Positions 10,817 through 22,406 of a DNA stretch of 64,000 nucleotides are shown one piece after another. Within the stretch, counting starts at the first letter, position 1; every line of letters starts with the position of its first letter. The position numbers and the translations under genes are program-made. Origin of the DNA: Lasiodiplodia sp. COLG20 (lineage: Eukaryota; Ascomycota; Dothideomycetes; Botryosphaeriales; Botryosphaeriaceae); the NCBI GenBank assembly GCA_009801085.1, contig VNWV01000017.1:124001-188000 (forward strand), given 5' to 3'. The notes beneath the pieces are model-generated. The model searched no databases. It was not told the origin of the DNA and worked only from the letters and a program-made list of their open reading frames with translations.

Positions 10817-13069
10817 TTACATGTATAACCTGCCCTTAAGTGGTCGTCTGACGGCTTTGCTGCTAAGTGAACAGTGCCCAACGTCATCCTCAAAAGTCCC
10901 ATTCGCATCTATTTCGCCCCACTGAACGAATTCCAGAGAAGCCTCATCATCCTCAGAAGAGGGATGACACGCTGCAGAGATGGCTGCACTGCAATTCCCT
11001 GCATTCGGGATCCCTTCCTTGATTTTTAGAAATCCCATCGCAAGTGTGGCCAGTATCAGTGCAACACAGATCGCCAGAGTGACCAGAATGGCATACGGCG
11101 AATAGCCGACCCCAGAAATCTCATTCCTCAAAACACCCGTGCCGTCCGCGGAGTAGATGAGGATATCTGCAACAAACAGACTTTGCGAGATGGCGTAGTG
11201 GAGTGCGGTGCTGGCGACTAGAAGTGGAACTGCAAACTTATACGGCAGTTGAAGATAATAGGTGCTTCTCTGTTCCCCTTTTGGCCTCGTAACTCGGAGC
11301 GCCTTCCGCTCATGAGCGTATGAGGCCCACTCGCTGGAGAATGCCATCGCTGATGTATAGCGATTGAGGAAGAGGTAGGCTAGAGAAAGCGCAAGCTGAG
11401 GCGTGTTGGCGGCGACAGCAAGTGGCATTACATTGGTTCTCGTGTATGCGCTCAGTAGACTCTGGGGCAGAATCGATCCGAACCCCATCTCTAAAAGGAG
11501 CGCAAACGATACCTCCACGCCTGTGTTCTTCAACTTGCTGTACGCAGTGAAAAACACCACGGTGCCGATAACCAAAACGAGGGAAGGCCTGAAGTTTTCA
11601 ATTAGCATGAGCTTATCACAGGACTGTATCGAGAGGAAATGGTGAGATATTTCCGATGGCTTACACGAAAGGAGCGTAATTCCATTCCTGACCAGACGAG
11701 GTCGAGAACCACCTTGTTGGGTAGTCTTTCGGTTGGTATGGTCTCGGTGAAGGACGAAGCCCTTCTTTCTGGAACTCGCCGATTCGAAGTAGCGTCTTCA
11801 GGTCAGGCCCACTTGCTAAACATCTGCCTTTGAAATGTTTATCCGGCCTATCCAGGAACGATGCCACTGCATCCCCAACAGTGACCAGTCTTGGTGCATT
11901 GAACTTCCAGAGTGTCACGCCCATAGCGCCGAGTTTGAAGGCGTTAGCGACAATGACCACTATAAGTAGGTAAGAATTGAAATTTAGCCGACAGTTCACT
12001 GGTGGCGACTTTTCCACTAGACAACCGTCTATACGGAATCGGTCCACCATCCATATCGAAGCGTTATTCCTTTCGCGAGTTATGTTGCAGAATTCATACT
12101 GGTACGGTCCAGCCTGTTGGCCACAGACCCATGAATACGAAGGCATATAATCAGGAGATGAGAAAGAGGTCCAGAGAATAGAGGAATTTACCGCTTCAAG
12201 AGATCCGTTTTTTACCCCTTCGGTCAGATCGGTCTCATTAGCGATGAGCAGGACACTGCGATGGAGGCCTTGGAACTGCGAGCTGTATGTGGCAATACAC
12301 TCATAATTCTCCATGGGTGTTAGCTGAGCGTTCTGAAGTGAAGTGAATGCTGTTCCGTTTGGCTCTGATGGGCTAAAGGGCGCTCCTTGAGTGAAGTTTT
12401 GAGTTACGACTGCAACATGGTACTGGTTCGCTCCGACTGAAGAAAATACCACGGAGTTGTACCTGATTGGCTGTAAGAAGCTATCCTATAAACTGTGGTC
12501 CTGGAGTCTTACATGAGGTGGAATGGAACGGATGATAATGCCAGAATGGACCAGAGAATGCTCCGTGGTTTACTGACGTGGGAAAGATTTCGCCATGAAT
12601 GGATTCCAATCTCCAACCATCGGCCATTTTCGTGAGCTTTATCGACCTCTTCTCGACTTGGTGAAAGAAGAACTTGCATCGTGTAGTTGCTTGCGCTTAG
12701 GAGCAGACTGCCAATTATGTTGATGAAGAGATGAGATGCGATCGTAATCCTGTCAGTGACATGGCAATCACCCTCGTACATGATGCCCTGCCCATGGTTT
12801 GATCCATAAGCCAGATGCACGCAGATGAGAAAGGTCGCATTGATAGCAAGAACAATGGCAACAACAGCAATGTTGGCTGCTATTGTTCCCCGCCATCCAG
12901 TCAATTTCCGAGAAATCCGCGACATCCTTCTCCGACAGAGCCTCTTGTGCACCGAGCGAGATATCTCAGGTTTCTCCATGGCGTCTGAAACCATCTCATG
13001 TTCCTGATCACAAGTATGTGGTTGGAGGAGAATGGGCTGAAGAGGTATGTTGCTCGCTGAGTCTATCAT
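10817..13069 (-). CDS. DUF6536 polytopic membrane protein, copy B
   Basis: Three exons: 13069-12513, 12462-11667, and a last exon starting at 11623 or 11611 and ending at 10817, giving about 715-719 residues. The first exon carries a basic cytoplasmic N terminus, GWRGTIAANIAVVAIVLA membrane entry, and SNYTMQVLLSPSREEVDKAH. The second holds a large loop with glycosylation-type sequons and several cysteines, then a transmembrane helix (SYLLIVVIVANAFKLG). The third holds four or five more helices and the ISAACH motif shared with copy A. The final intron has an unusual donor (GTGTAA) because the better GTAAGC site next to it gives the wrong frame. Unlike copy A, this gene lacks the intron after the central helix and is uninterrupted. 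Function is unknown. Confidence 0.8.
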
Positions 13070-14201
13070 GGCGGGGCAAGGATATGCTTGAGAGCGCCTT
13101 TGGTCGTTGTGAAGATGTCAGCAGAGAAATTTGTAATGGAGTTGCAATACACTGACTCTGAATTACCTACTCTCTGAACGGGTTGGCTGTGGTTCGCAAT
13201 AAAATCCGAAGACTTTCGACTGCTTCAGTGCCTGGTGGTGTGCATCCGCTGAATGTGTGGGGCTGGAAGGATGCAAAGCCTCATCATTTTTTTAAGCGGG
13301 TCAGCTGGATAAGGAGTAATGAGTATGCCTGCACCTTATGTGAGACAAAGTAGGCAACAAAGCTGAACGCGGGTGAAAAGCCTTTGATTGGTTTCCAGCA
13401 CGGCAGTGCGCAGCCAACCCAACCAACCAAAGCCGAACCAGCGACACCATAAGCAGTATCACATGCAAGGGCGTCAAGAAGCTGAAGTGTAAGCTTATGC
13501 ATTAATACATAAACCAGGTCTAGTCCAATCGAAGAAGCTGAACCTATGATGCAAGAGCGGTTACTTCAGGATGAACGAAGTCCTATTAAGTCGACGGAAG
13601 CCCAAAGGCCTGGCACGCGACACGATGTCCCCGACCCAAAGCGAAGACCCCATTGGCATTCACCCATTATCGACTCTCAGCTTAAAGCCACCCACGGGAA
13701 GATATTGTGATTCGCCTCCTCCTTGCTACTTTATACTACTAGAAACACCGTCGAGCACCACGATCAACAGTCCGACCACTGGCTCTTTTCTAGAGCTGAA
13801 CAATTCAGTATCCGGGTCACAACCGTATTAAAGTACCGTTGCGTTAAATTACTGGCTCTCCGGAGTGATGAAGACCAATCAGCAACTCCCTGGATCCATG
13901 GAAAAGGTGGTTCGGGCTTTTTGAAAGTGCATTCACAGCGTCGTTGAGTGTGTGGTCCTGAGCGCTCGAATGCGAACCTTTAGCCATGGGAGCAACGAAG
14001 AGTTAGTAGAATCAAGTCCTGTTCTACGGCGTTTTCTTGTCGCGATATTGCCGCCTGGTGCTGACGTGATGTCGTACAAGGCTGAAAGCGCACCGCGTGC
14101 CAACCGCAGAACGTACCGTAGAGTATCACTAGCGTATTTCTACAACAGCGCTTGCAAGGGCGAAGCTTAAAGCCAATGTTAATTTAAGTCTATCCCATTA
14201 T
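13070..14201. other. Intergenic, nothing recognised
   Basis: Upstream region of DUF6536 copy B. It includes a short CCAA-rich stretch near 13410-13430. Open frames at 13571-14170 have no protein-like features. Confidence 0.4.
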
Positions 14202-14663
14202 CTATGAGAATTCTGGCTTCTGCGCTGCGCTTGACACCGGAACTGTGTATCCCAATCGGTCTCTGTTGTAGAACTCCACCGATATGTCATGATTCGAAGC
14301 CCCGTCATCGAGGATACCGCTTTTAACAACTGTCATCTCCTCCATAATCTCCAGCTCGCAGAAGAGGTTGCTGCCGCACCGTGGGCAAAAGAAATGTTTG
14401 TTGATCTTTCCAGAAGCCCCGATTGCGTCGAATGCTTTTGGATTTCCTCGGAGGACCCGGAAGTTTGTGCGCGGTACAACAATGTTGGATGTAAAAGCTG
14501 CACCGGTCCACTTTTGGCAATCGATACAGTGGCATAAAGCTGTGACGGCCGGCTCACCTAAGAATTGTTTGTTAGCGTGTCGTCCAAACTGTAGTCGATA
14601 CAACTGCTATATACCCGTATACTCAACAGCGATATCCCCGCAGAGACATGTTCCAGAAGGCAT
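14202..14663 (-). CDS. GFA/CENP-V-type zinc-binding protein
   Basis: Two exons, 14663-14615 and 14557-14202 (donor GTATAT, acceptor CTTAG), encode 134 residues, the usual size for single-domain members of the GFA family. Zinc ligands of the fold are visible: the N-terminal CLCG pair, then CHCIDCQK around residue 27, and FCPRCGS around residue 75. The family includes glutathione-dependent formaldehyde-activating enzyme (S-(hydroxymethyl)glutathione synthase), but most fungal paralogues have no proven activity, so only the fold is assigned. The start at 14663 gives MPSGTCLCG, the standard N terminus of these proteins. No functional partner is apparent among neighbours. Confidence 0.85.
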
Positions 14664-15949
14664 ATTGAACAGAGGAGTATTTTGTTTATCTTCTCGAAAT
14701 TGTTGACGAGTCTTCTTGGAGGAAGGGCAATATGTTTGAAGAAGAGAGCGATGTTCGTGTTTATATGTCTTATGATGCGCAGTCTGTGCGGAAAGTCCGA
14801 GCGAAAAGGCGCAATCAAGTAGTGGTGGAAAATTTATTCCGATAGCTGTACATGGATTCATGGCATCGGATGCTTTTGGAGCAGATTTACCGTCGGAAGG
14901 CCACAGGTGGATTTAGTAATTGATAGCTTGCGTCATCTGCAGACAGCCGATGGTCCAAGCTCATTGCCTTACGTACATGGCCATCATCAGCTGGCAACAG
15001 TCAACATGTGTAGAAAGAAATGGTGCCACAAGCCTTGCACTGCAACAATCCAACTTCCTGAAGCAGGTAATGGATGAGAGCAGTCCCAGGATCCCTCTCT
15101 TGTCCTGCCAGAAGTTTCGTCTCCGCTGAAGTCATCATTTAAGCGTCGGGAAGCCGCCGGAAGTCTGCGGTGGTTTACATCATCAATGCCTGAGTCCGTG
15201 CGTTCAATCCCGCCACTTCTCAAGATCTCGGAGAAACCAATTATTGTTCGCAACTGACAATTCTTGTATTCTGCATTCAGTATGTTTCCACTGGAGGAGC
15301 GTCTACACCAGGAGGCAGCATGTGATTAATCCAACACGCTTCATCCGCTCACTAAAATCGGCTCATTAGACTCACTTAGCCGGGACATTAAAGCTCACCA
15401 CCTAGACAAAATGTCTAAATGCCTGTGCGAGTGTTGCTTCACCATAGAGACTGGTGGACGGATCTTGGACACGATGAGATAGGAGAGAAGCAGCATAGCT
15501 TTAAGGTCTGATGGTGAAAATCACACTTTCAATCAATATAAGATCAGCAAATTGAAGCACCCATTAGTTAATACCGTTTCTGGATGCTTTGAATGTAGTC
15601 TCAATAGCCATATGGAATGTACTTTAATGCCGGCATCCCATAATTGCAAATACGATACTAGTGGGCGATGACGTAACATGCGCGCCCACACGACTTTCAG
15701 CGCCATATTCTTGGATGTGGGTATCCGACTATTATAAATTCGACGTTGCTGTCCGGTGATTGATTGCATATTTATAATGATTACGATATTATCATGAACC
15801 GGTAACCCGCTTCAGATCTGCGATAAAAGCACAACGTGAAATCACCGAATACCTAACCATCTCAATTGCAAATCTGTGGTACTTCCTTTCGTCCCACGTA
15901 TCCTTTCGTAACTACTAAGCCACGAATCGTCCTTCATTTAGACCCAGTC
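14664..15949. other. Divergent intergenic region
   Basis: Lies between the GFA gene and the MDR oxidoreductase. No coding signature, repeat or clear motif was recognised. Confidence 0.4.
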
Positions 15950-17171
15950 ATGTCTATTCCGATAACTCACAAAGAATGGCGAGTCGTTCAAGGCCACCCC
16001 GGATTCGAGTCGCTCAAGCTCAATACCCAAGCACCTGTTCCCAGCCTGGGTGATACGGACGTTCTCGTTAGGTGTAAGTTCTACTTTTCCTCTTCCTTAT
16101 GAAAAGTGTTATTAAAACAATGAGGTCACAGTCCATGCCGCTGCCCTCAACTACCGTGACCTTGCCATAGCCCAAGGCAAATTCCCGTTTGGATTTGAGG
16201 ACAACGTCGTGCCCGGCTCCGACGGTGCCGGTGAGGTTGTCGCTGTTGGCCCACGTGTCACCCGCTTCAACATTGGGGACAGAGTGGCAACGCTCTTCAA
16301 CCAAGGGCACCTTGCAGGCTCGCTCAATCAGCATTCAGTTGCCACCGGTGTCGGCGGCAACGTCGATGGCGTACTCCGCCAGTACGGGGCATTCAACCAG
16401 GAAGGTCTTGTCCACGTCCCAGATAACTTGAACTGGTTGGAAGCGTCTACTCTTGGCGGAGCGGCACTGACGGTTTGGAACGCGTTTTACGGGCTCGAAG
16501 GACGAGCAATCAAACCGGGTGACTGGGTCATCACGCAGGGAACGGGCGGCGTTTCGATTTTTGCCGTGCAGGTACGTATACAAAATGCACAAGGGTGACG
16601 GATGCCGGAAGCTCGTTCACTGTCGTCGCATTTTCAGAAGATATCCTCAAGCACAAAAGTCACGAAGATTGCTAACAAGTCACAGTTTGCCAAAGCCGCC
16701 GGCGCCAGGGTCATAGCGACAACCTCTACCAAGGACAAGGAAGACAGATTGAAACAGCTCGGTGCCGATCATGTCATCAACTACAAAGAGCAAGCCAACT
16801 GGGGCGAAATTGCGAAGGAGTTGACTGGAGGTCGTGGCGTCGATCACGTTATTGAGGTCGGTGGCTTGAAGACTATGGCGCAGTCTCTGAAATCGATCCG
16901 GATTGACGGTCTTATCACGATTGTTGGCTTCATTGGTGGTGACAGTGAGGAACAGCCTTCCTTCCTTGATGCTCTGTCCAACATCTGTACTGTCCGTGGA
17001 CTTTTGGTCGGTTCGCGCCTGCAGTTCGAGGAAATGAACCGCGCAGTTGTGGCGAAGGATATTCACCCGGTTGTGGATACGCAGGTGTATGATCTGGATC
17101 ATGTTCCGGAGGCGTTTCAGTATATATGGGAGCAAAGGCATTTTGGCAAAGTTGTCGTTTCGATCGACTAA
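15950..17171 (+). CDS. Zinc-independent MDR-family NAD(P)-dependent oxidoreductase
   Basis: Three exons: 15950-16073, 16132-16571 and 16686-17171, giving 349 residues, normal for the medium-chain dehydrogenase/reductase family. Visible features are the GroES-like N terminus with FHAAALNYRDLAIAQG, the VPGSDGAGEVVAVG segment, the core around GDWVITQGTGGVSIFAVQFAKAAG that starts the Rossmann fold (spanning the second intron), and GADHVINY plus GVDHVIEVGG near the nucleotide-binding half. The catalytic-zinc cysteine of classical alcohol dehydrogenases is replaced in the NYRD context, so it belongs with zinc-independent enzymes resembling quinone oxidoreductases. Substrate cannot be told. The second intron is 114 bp, longer than most here. 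Confidence 0.85.
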
Positions 17172-17399
17172 GTAGTACATAGATGCATACTTCAAACTCA
17201 ATGGATTGCCCCTTTTGGGTACTTTATCCAAACTTTCTCGGCCACTCGGCTTGGTATCTATTAGCCAGCCTTATAAATTAGCGAAGTGTTCAGACCTTCC
17301 TGACGGTTGTGAAACTGTTCTTGGTAGCGAATATCTAGCGCTATAAATTCTATCTATGGTACCTCTCGTATTTTGACTTGAGAAAACACGCTGTACACA

Positions 17400-18359
17400 C
17401 TACTTCGCAGTCGTGCCGTCAGCAACGCTCCTCAACGTCCCATCGTCCAGACGAATTACTCGGACAACCTCAATATCGCGATCAACGGGGTCTATCCACT
17501 CGATCCTTCCATCAAACCTCCTCCCACTAAGTTTGTCTCCAATGAATGCGTATGAAAACGGGATGTTTGATGGGGGCATTTTACCCCGGTGCCCAGCGAC
17601 CTTCTCGGGATTTTCCAACGGCGGCCAAATGCCATCGTCAATGTCTGGTAAGCATTCGAATATGACGTAGATTCCGTCCATGTGGCCATCCTTGTCGCTG
17701 ATCCGCGCGGCTACGATGTAACCGGTCTCCTCCCATGAGTCTTCGTCTAGCTCGCTGACCATGGCCGGCATCTCGTCGTCATCATAGAATTGTAGCCGTC
17801 CAAGTTGGTGGAACACGAAACCGGGGGCAGTCGAGTTAGCAGAAGAAGCCGAGTCAGCAGTCTGTTGGGACTCGGCCGATGAATATTGTTGGCGGCGGTC
17901 GGATTGCGAGGATTGCTGATTGCTAGTCTTCTCACCGAGAACATTCAGGCCGAGAACTTCAGTGCCGATGACATAACCTGGCTCGCGATCGCCATGACTG
18001 TAACGCTGCACGGCGTTGGTGAATCTCCAAAGGTCCAGGACAAGTCGGTATGCGGTGCCGTCAGTTGAGTCGCGACCCAACGGGAGCCATGGGGCAAAGT
18101 CGCGTAACATCCACTCCTGCAGCTTTAGGGACTCGGCCTTATCGAAGAAGCTCATCGACTCCAGATGATGAATGAATTCGTCCTCCGATACAGGCGTTAG
18201 CCGCACTCTCGCATCATCCATGATCTCTGCGGCCGTGGCATCCAGGTGTGCCTGGAGATCTTCCGGGTCAGGGAATTCAGCGGTCAAGTATTCCATAGCC
18301 ACGTGGAGCGGATGCTCGTTCGAACGGAACATGCGCGTAAAATCCCACTCGGGTGACAT
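17400..18359 (-). CDS. Uncharacterised acidic protein with a second, broken copy in the window
   Basis: A single-exon gene of 319 residues. I do not recognise the family. Visible parts are an acidic N-terminal half with FFDKAESLKL and PLGRDSTDGTAYRLV, a Ser/Gln-rich linker around residues 145-170, and a C-terminal half with ETGYIVAARISDKDG, YVIFECLPDIDDG and a charged end. There is no signal peptide or membrane segment, so it is probably intracellular. A diverged relative with the same block order lies at 60.6-61.4 kb but has a stop codon. Conservation of the blocks between the two copies supports that this one is a real protein. Confidence 0.7.
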   Translation of the reverse strand: MSPEWDFTRMFRSNEHPLHVAMEYLTAEFPDPEDLQAHLDATAAEIMDDARVRLTPVSEDEFIHHLESMSFFDKAESLKLQEWMLRDFAPWLPLGRDSTDGTAYRLVLDLWRFTNAVQRYSHGDREPGYVIGTEVLGLNVLGEKTSNQQSSQSDRRQQYSSAESQQTADSASSANSTAPGFVFHQLGRLQFYDDDEMPAMVSELDEDSWEETGYIVAARISDKDGHMDGIYVIFECLPDIDDGIWPPLENPEKVAGHRGKMPPSNIPFSYAFIGDKLSGRRFDGRIEWIDPVDRDIEVVRVIRLDDGTLRSVADGTTAK

Positions 18360-18370
18360 GATCGCGATTT

Positions 18371-19205
18371 GTCAGCTATTGCAGCTGGAGCGAGGAAAAG
18401 GCGAAAGACTTGGATGCGTCAGCTATTGCAGCTGGGGCAGGAAAGAGGCGGAAGAAGAGTCAGGGGTGCAGAAGAAAAGAAGGCGCGCGACGTGGTATTC
18501 AAGAAGCGGACCCGTGAGTCAAAATTTGAAGCGGGTGAGGTACACGACACACGTCATCGATCCACGGCGCGTCGCGCGACTGCCCGGAGTAGTGGCTTGC
18601 TTCCCAAAGCGGTTAGCGTAAGCCAGAGTTGTCATCCGGTAGGGGCTCTACATAAATATTTCGTGCGTACCGCTCTCCATGCAAGCTTCACTTCATACAT
18701 TTGAACACCTCGTTCGTTCAGACCTTGCCGTCGCAGCAGCGTCCAGGCCAAAACTCTGGTTTCTGCTGCAATATCCCCTGGAGAGATTGTAATGCATTTT
18801 CCATGGGTAAAAGGGTCGCCTGGCAGATGCGTGGTACGGGTTCATGACGACATAGGGTGTGGGAAAAACTGCTTTGCTCACATCAGTGGATGCTTTTCCG
18901 AGGACGATAACCGGCAGGAACCATGTATCAACTATGACTTTAGGATCTGCGGCATCGTCAATGTTGATGGTGACCTGCCCCGGGATGCACTCCTCGATGA
19001 GTCCGAGGCGGACAGGGAATCCTTCGACTGATGTTGCGGTCAACGGGATGGGCGTCGTCACGGTGTTGAGGAAAAATGAGCTATTGTAGCTCGAGGGAGG
19101 AGTGTTGTGGCTTGGACGCTACGACACTGACAGTGAATGGCGACGGCACGGTCAGAACGGATGAAGTCGGTTTTCGAGTGTAGGAAAAGTGAGCTATTGT
19201 AGCTC
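18371..19205. repeat. Four copies of a short AGCTATTGYAGCT palindrome
   Basis: Two copies of GTCAGCTATTGCAGCTGG lie at 18371-18388 and 18418-18435. Two copies of GAGCTATTGTAGCTC lie at 19078-19092 and 19191-19205. Each is an imperfect palindrome with AGCT-containing arms around a short centre. The first pair lies directly upstream of the 17.4-18.4 kb gene. The second pair sits inside a longer near-direct repeat that also shares the preceding GGAAAA(A/G)T. Confidence 0.7.
18693..19061 (-). other. Possible exon or gene remnant, unresolved
   Basis: The minus-strand frame has a protein-like stretch (EGFPVRLGLIEECIPGQ, DPKVIVDTWFLPVIVLGKAS) but begins without an ATG and ends in low-quality sequence. 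It may be one exon of an unrecognised gene or a decayed fragment. No family was recognised. Confidence 0.25.
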
Positions 19206-19275
19206 AATGGATGAGTCTGAAGATTAATAAGTCCCCGGGCGTAACTATTCCTCAGATCCTTCTTAAAAACCGACA

Positions 19276-19365
19276 CATGGGGGTAAGTGAAGCTATCGTC
19301 CGGACGTGCATGTAGAATTTTTAATTCGACACTTTCGTCCAGACGATAGTTTCACCTACCCATGG
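19276..19365. repeat. Short inverted repeat, copy 1 of a dispersed hairpin family
   Basis: Arms of about 30 bp (19276-19305 and 19333-19365), containing GAAGCTATCGTCCGGAC and GTCCAGACGATAGTTTC, flank a 27-bp AT-rich loop. Arms are imperfect. A related, perfect hairpin occurs at 28604-28682. Confidence 0.75.
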
Positions 19366-19418
19366 CACGAGCAAAAAATCAAATCTATGTTAGCTATCGG
19401 CTGCAGGAACGGACTGTA

Positions 19419-21408
19419 TTAATGTAACCGGCGAAACTTTTCCTGCAAAAATAACCAACGCCACTTTGTTCTGAATAAATCTGTCGCTGGAAAATCCTCC
19501 ACCATCTCGGCTGCTTGATCCACGTCGATGCGCATTACAATGAACAAGTCCAGAATCCTGGCCTCGAACCAAAACCAATACTCTGCCTTCCCAGGCGCCT
19601 GGGTCTTCTCGGCTAGAAACCACCCCACAACCAGCACCCACATTAGCGTCGCTGCATCCAATGCCTCGGCTCCGCTGCTACTTGCCCCCAATTGCTGCAC
19701 CCCAGCACCATGCACATTTGACCCTTTGACAGCGTCCTCAAGAGCGCTTCGCAGCCGCCGCAGGTACACCAGATTCAAGGCCGAAATTGCCGGTATCTCG
19801 CTCAGCGTGGCGCAAAGGTACGCGTTAGCCGCATGCAGCAGGACCGCGTACACCCACCCTTCTCCCTCGCCGCCATCCAGCCCCTCCTCACCCGCGCCCT
19901 CGCCGTCATCCTCACCATCTCCCGCCACCTCCACCACATCCTCCGCATCCCCCCGCACCAACCGCACCACCTCAACCAGCAACACATTCCCCACCCAATC
20001 CATCACCACGGCCACCGCATCCTTCTCCGGCCCCCCCGCCTGAAACACCTGCCGCCACCTCTCCCCCACCGCCAAGCTCACCAGCGTCAACGCCTCGTAA
20101 ACCCCATCCAACCTCCTGCTCCCCCTCCCCCTCCCCCTTCCCCCACCGCACAGCGCTAACCGCCCTCTCGTCTTTTTATGCACTATCTTCACCTCCTCCA
20201 CGAACTCCCGCGGGAACACCGGCGTAGCGTCGACGGGCGGCGGCACCGGCGGCGTGATGGTCGGATACAAGTCGCACGCAGCGCAGACGAGCCACTCGCA
20301 CCACGTCACGGCGCGGCGGGCGAGAACGTTGTCGGAGAAAGACTCGATGCCGCCGCGTAGACGGACGAGTTCGCGCGCGCCGCGGAGGTGCAGGAGGGCG
20401 GCGGGGAGGTCGGAGAAGACGGCCTGTTTGTTGTCATATCAGCATTGCTCGACACGGAGAGGCAAAAGGGAAGGGAGGAGGAAGGACAACATACACCAGC
20501 AGCCCCCAGCGCCGCAACAGCGAAGATGTAGGGAATCGGCGGCAGCTGCTTTTCCGCTATGCCCGAGCCGTCGTCGCTGTCAGTGCTCCCGGTGCTGCCG
20601 GTGCCGGTGCTACGGGACGCAGGAGACATGGACGTCGGCATGCGGGCGCGGATGCTGCGGATCAGGTCTTGCTGGAGGAGGAGGTAGTCGGTCTGCCACT
20701 GGCGGCACGGGTTCATGGTGTTGCGCAGGCAGGCGACGCCGGCGAGGAAGATGAGGAAGCTGGACTCGTCGGTGATCATCAGGTGCCATTGCGTGTTGGT
20801 GCGCTTGGCGAGGGCGCGGTCGGCGGCGTCGGGGCTGCGGAGGAGGCGGTCTTTTGATCACGATCTTCCAGTTAGCGGGGGTCGGGGGTCGGGGCGCGGG
20901 GTGCGGGTGTAGTACCGTCGGTGAGGGGTGGGGCGCCGGGGTAGTTTTCCAAGTCTGTTGTTGATGTTGTTGGTTAGTCGGGGCATGATTTAAGGGGGGG
21001 TGTCTGGATGATCACGGGATGCGTACACAGTAGCACGAGATCGTTCATGCCGGAGAAGGACTTGACGGGTAGAGAATCGAAAGGATCTTCGTTTCCGGAG
21101 CTTGCCAATCGTAGTGGACTGCACGCTCGGAAATTTTGAATCATTGCATTGATGTCTTGAGCTTGTCTTTTTTTCTCGTCTTCTAAGCCTCGGCGTCGTC
21201 GGGATTCATGCGTTGCATGCATGATGTGAGCGCGGATCTTGCGCTTTGATGCTTTGTCCTTCGGAGCCGTGACGTCTACAAATAGTAAAGTCGAGGGTTG
21301 CTCTGTTTGGGACGCGAAGTCTGGCCGCGCTGCGCGGGAACATGTCGCCTTGGGTGGTCCGGAATGTAGTATGAGTTCGGACGTGGGCTTTTCCTTCCTC
21401 CGAGGCAT
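19419..21408 (-). CDS. Fungal-specific regulator-like protein (Fungal_trans_2 type, no zinc cluster)
   Basis: Four exons: 21408-21027, 20954-20916, 20850-20495 and 20423-19419, giving 593 residues. The N terminus holds the LLFVDVTAPKDKASKRKIRAHIM-type block followed by an Arg-rich helix, a signature seen at the start of many fungal proteins that share the Fungal_trans_2 regulatory domain but lack a Zn2Cys6 cluster. The middle has RLLRSPDAADRALAKRT and a helical region with PCRQWQTDYLLLQQDLI. Later, LHLRGARELVRLRGGIESF and TWCEWLVCAACDL match the typical core of that domain. The first two introns are long and GC-rich but splice in frame. Such proteins are generally nuclear; the target is unknown. 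Confidence 0.75.
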
Positions 21409-22406
21409 GGTCGATGCGTTGTGGCTGGAGAAAGGAACACTTCTGGAGTTTTAAGGTGTTTGGTGATGGTGAAAGCTGGATGGCGGGTGGGGGCGGAAAG
21501 CGGGCTAATAATAGGTAAGCGGCTTACCGCTTTCGTGCAGGTGCTGCGCCGCAGACCACGGGATCTTTGAGATCCGGTCCCCGAAACGTAGGAGGGTGGG
21601 TCGTGTAATCGTGACGAACGTCTTGTTATCTTGGATCTGTTGCTGCCTGTACGCTACGAATAAAAGAATTTCTCCTTTGTGGGCAAGCACTAGGGCTTGT
21701 CTGGTTAATATACACTGCAGCCAAGTCTCGCTTAACAATTAAACCTTGTCAAGCACGTGCTGCGCAAGCCACTCCAGCATTTTTCATTGGGCGGGTGGCT
21801 GCGGTGTATCGAAACGAGTTGTTGTTCTGTGTAGTACGAAGAGCCGTATATAGTAATTCCCCATCTAGAAGACCCTATCTGGGTTTAGTGGGCCCTTCGA
21901 TGTTGGTACAAGGGTGACGATTCGACCAATGACTCGGGGAATGCACCATGTCTTAGGGCAGGGCCTCACCGTGTTGATGTCTCTTCTCGACTCTCGAAAA
22001 CGGATTTAGGCACCATCAGTCCCTGCAAGGTGCCTACATAATCAATACATACAGCACCATTCTAAATCCGATAGCGAATGCGAAAATCATCACAAGGGAC
22101 CTTGAGGTGGTATGATAGGTCAATCCCCCAGTTCTCTTTGGAAACGCAATATCACGCCAGCTATCAGATGCAGAAAGGGGGCAGTACCATGTCCGGACAT
22201 CCCAAACTGACGGACTTGTCCCGCTTTCATCAATTTTCTCGGCGAGCTATTGGCCTTTTCAATTAATATGTCGTGTCTAATATTAGTGATAAGGCTTCTA
22301 ACCGCTTTCGATGGAGAATACATGACGCTTGCTAACTATCAGATGCCGACTGTGCGTGTAAGTTACGTCAAATTTACCCCACATGAACCGAATGTGAGAG
22401 ACTAAC
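21409..22406. other. Intergenic, nothing recognised
   Basis: Upstream of the regulator-like gene and downstream of the amidase. Short minus-strand open frames have no support. Confidence 0.4.
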
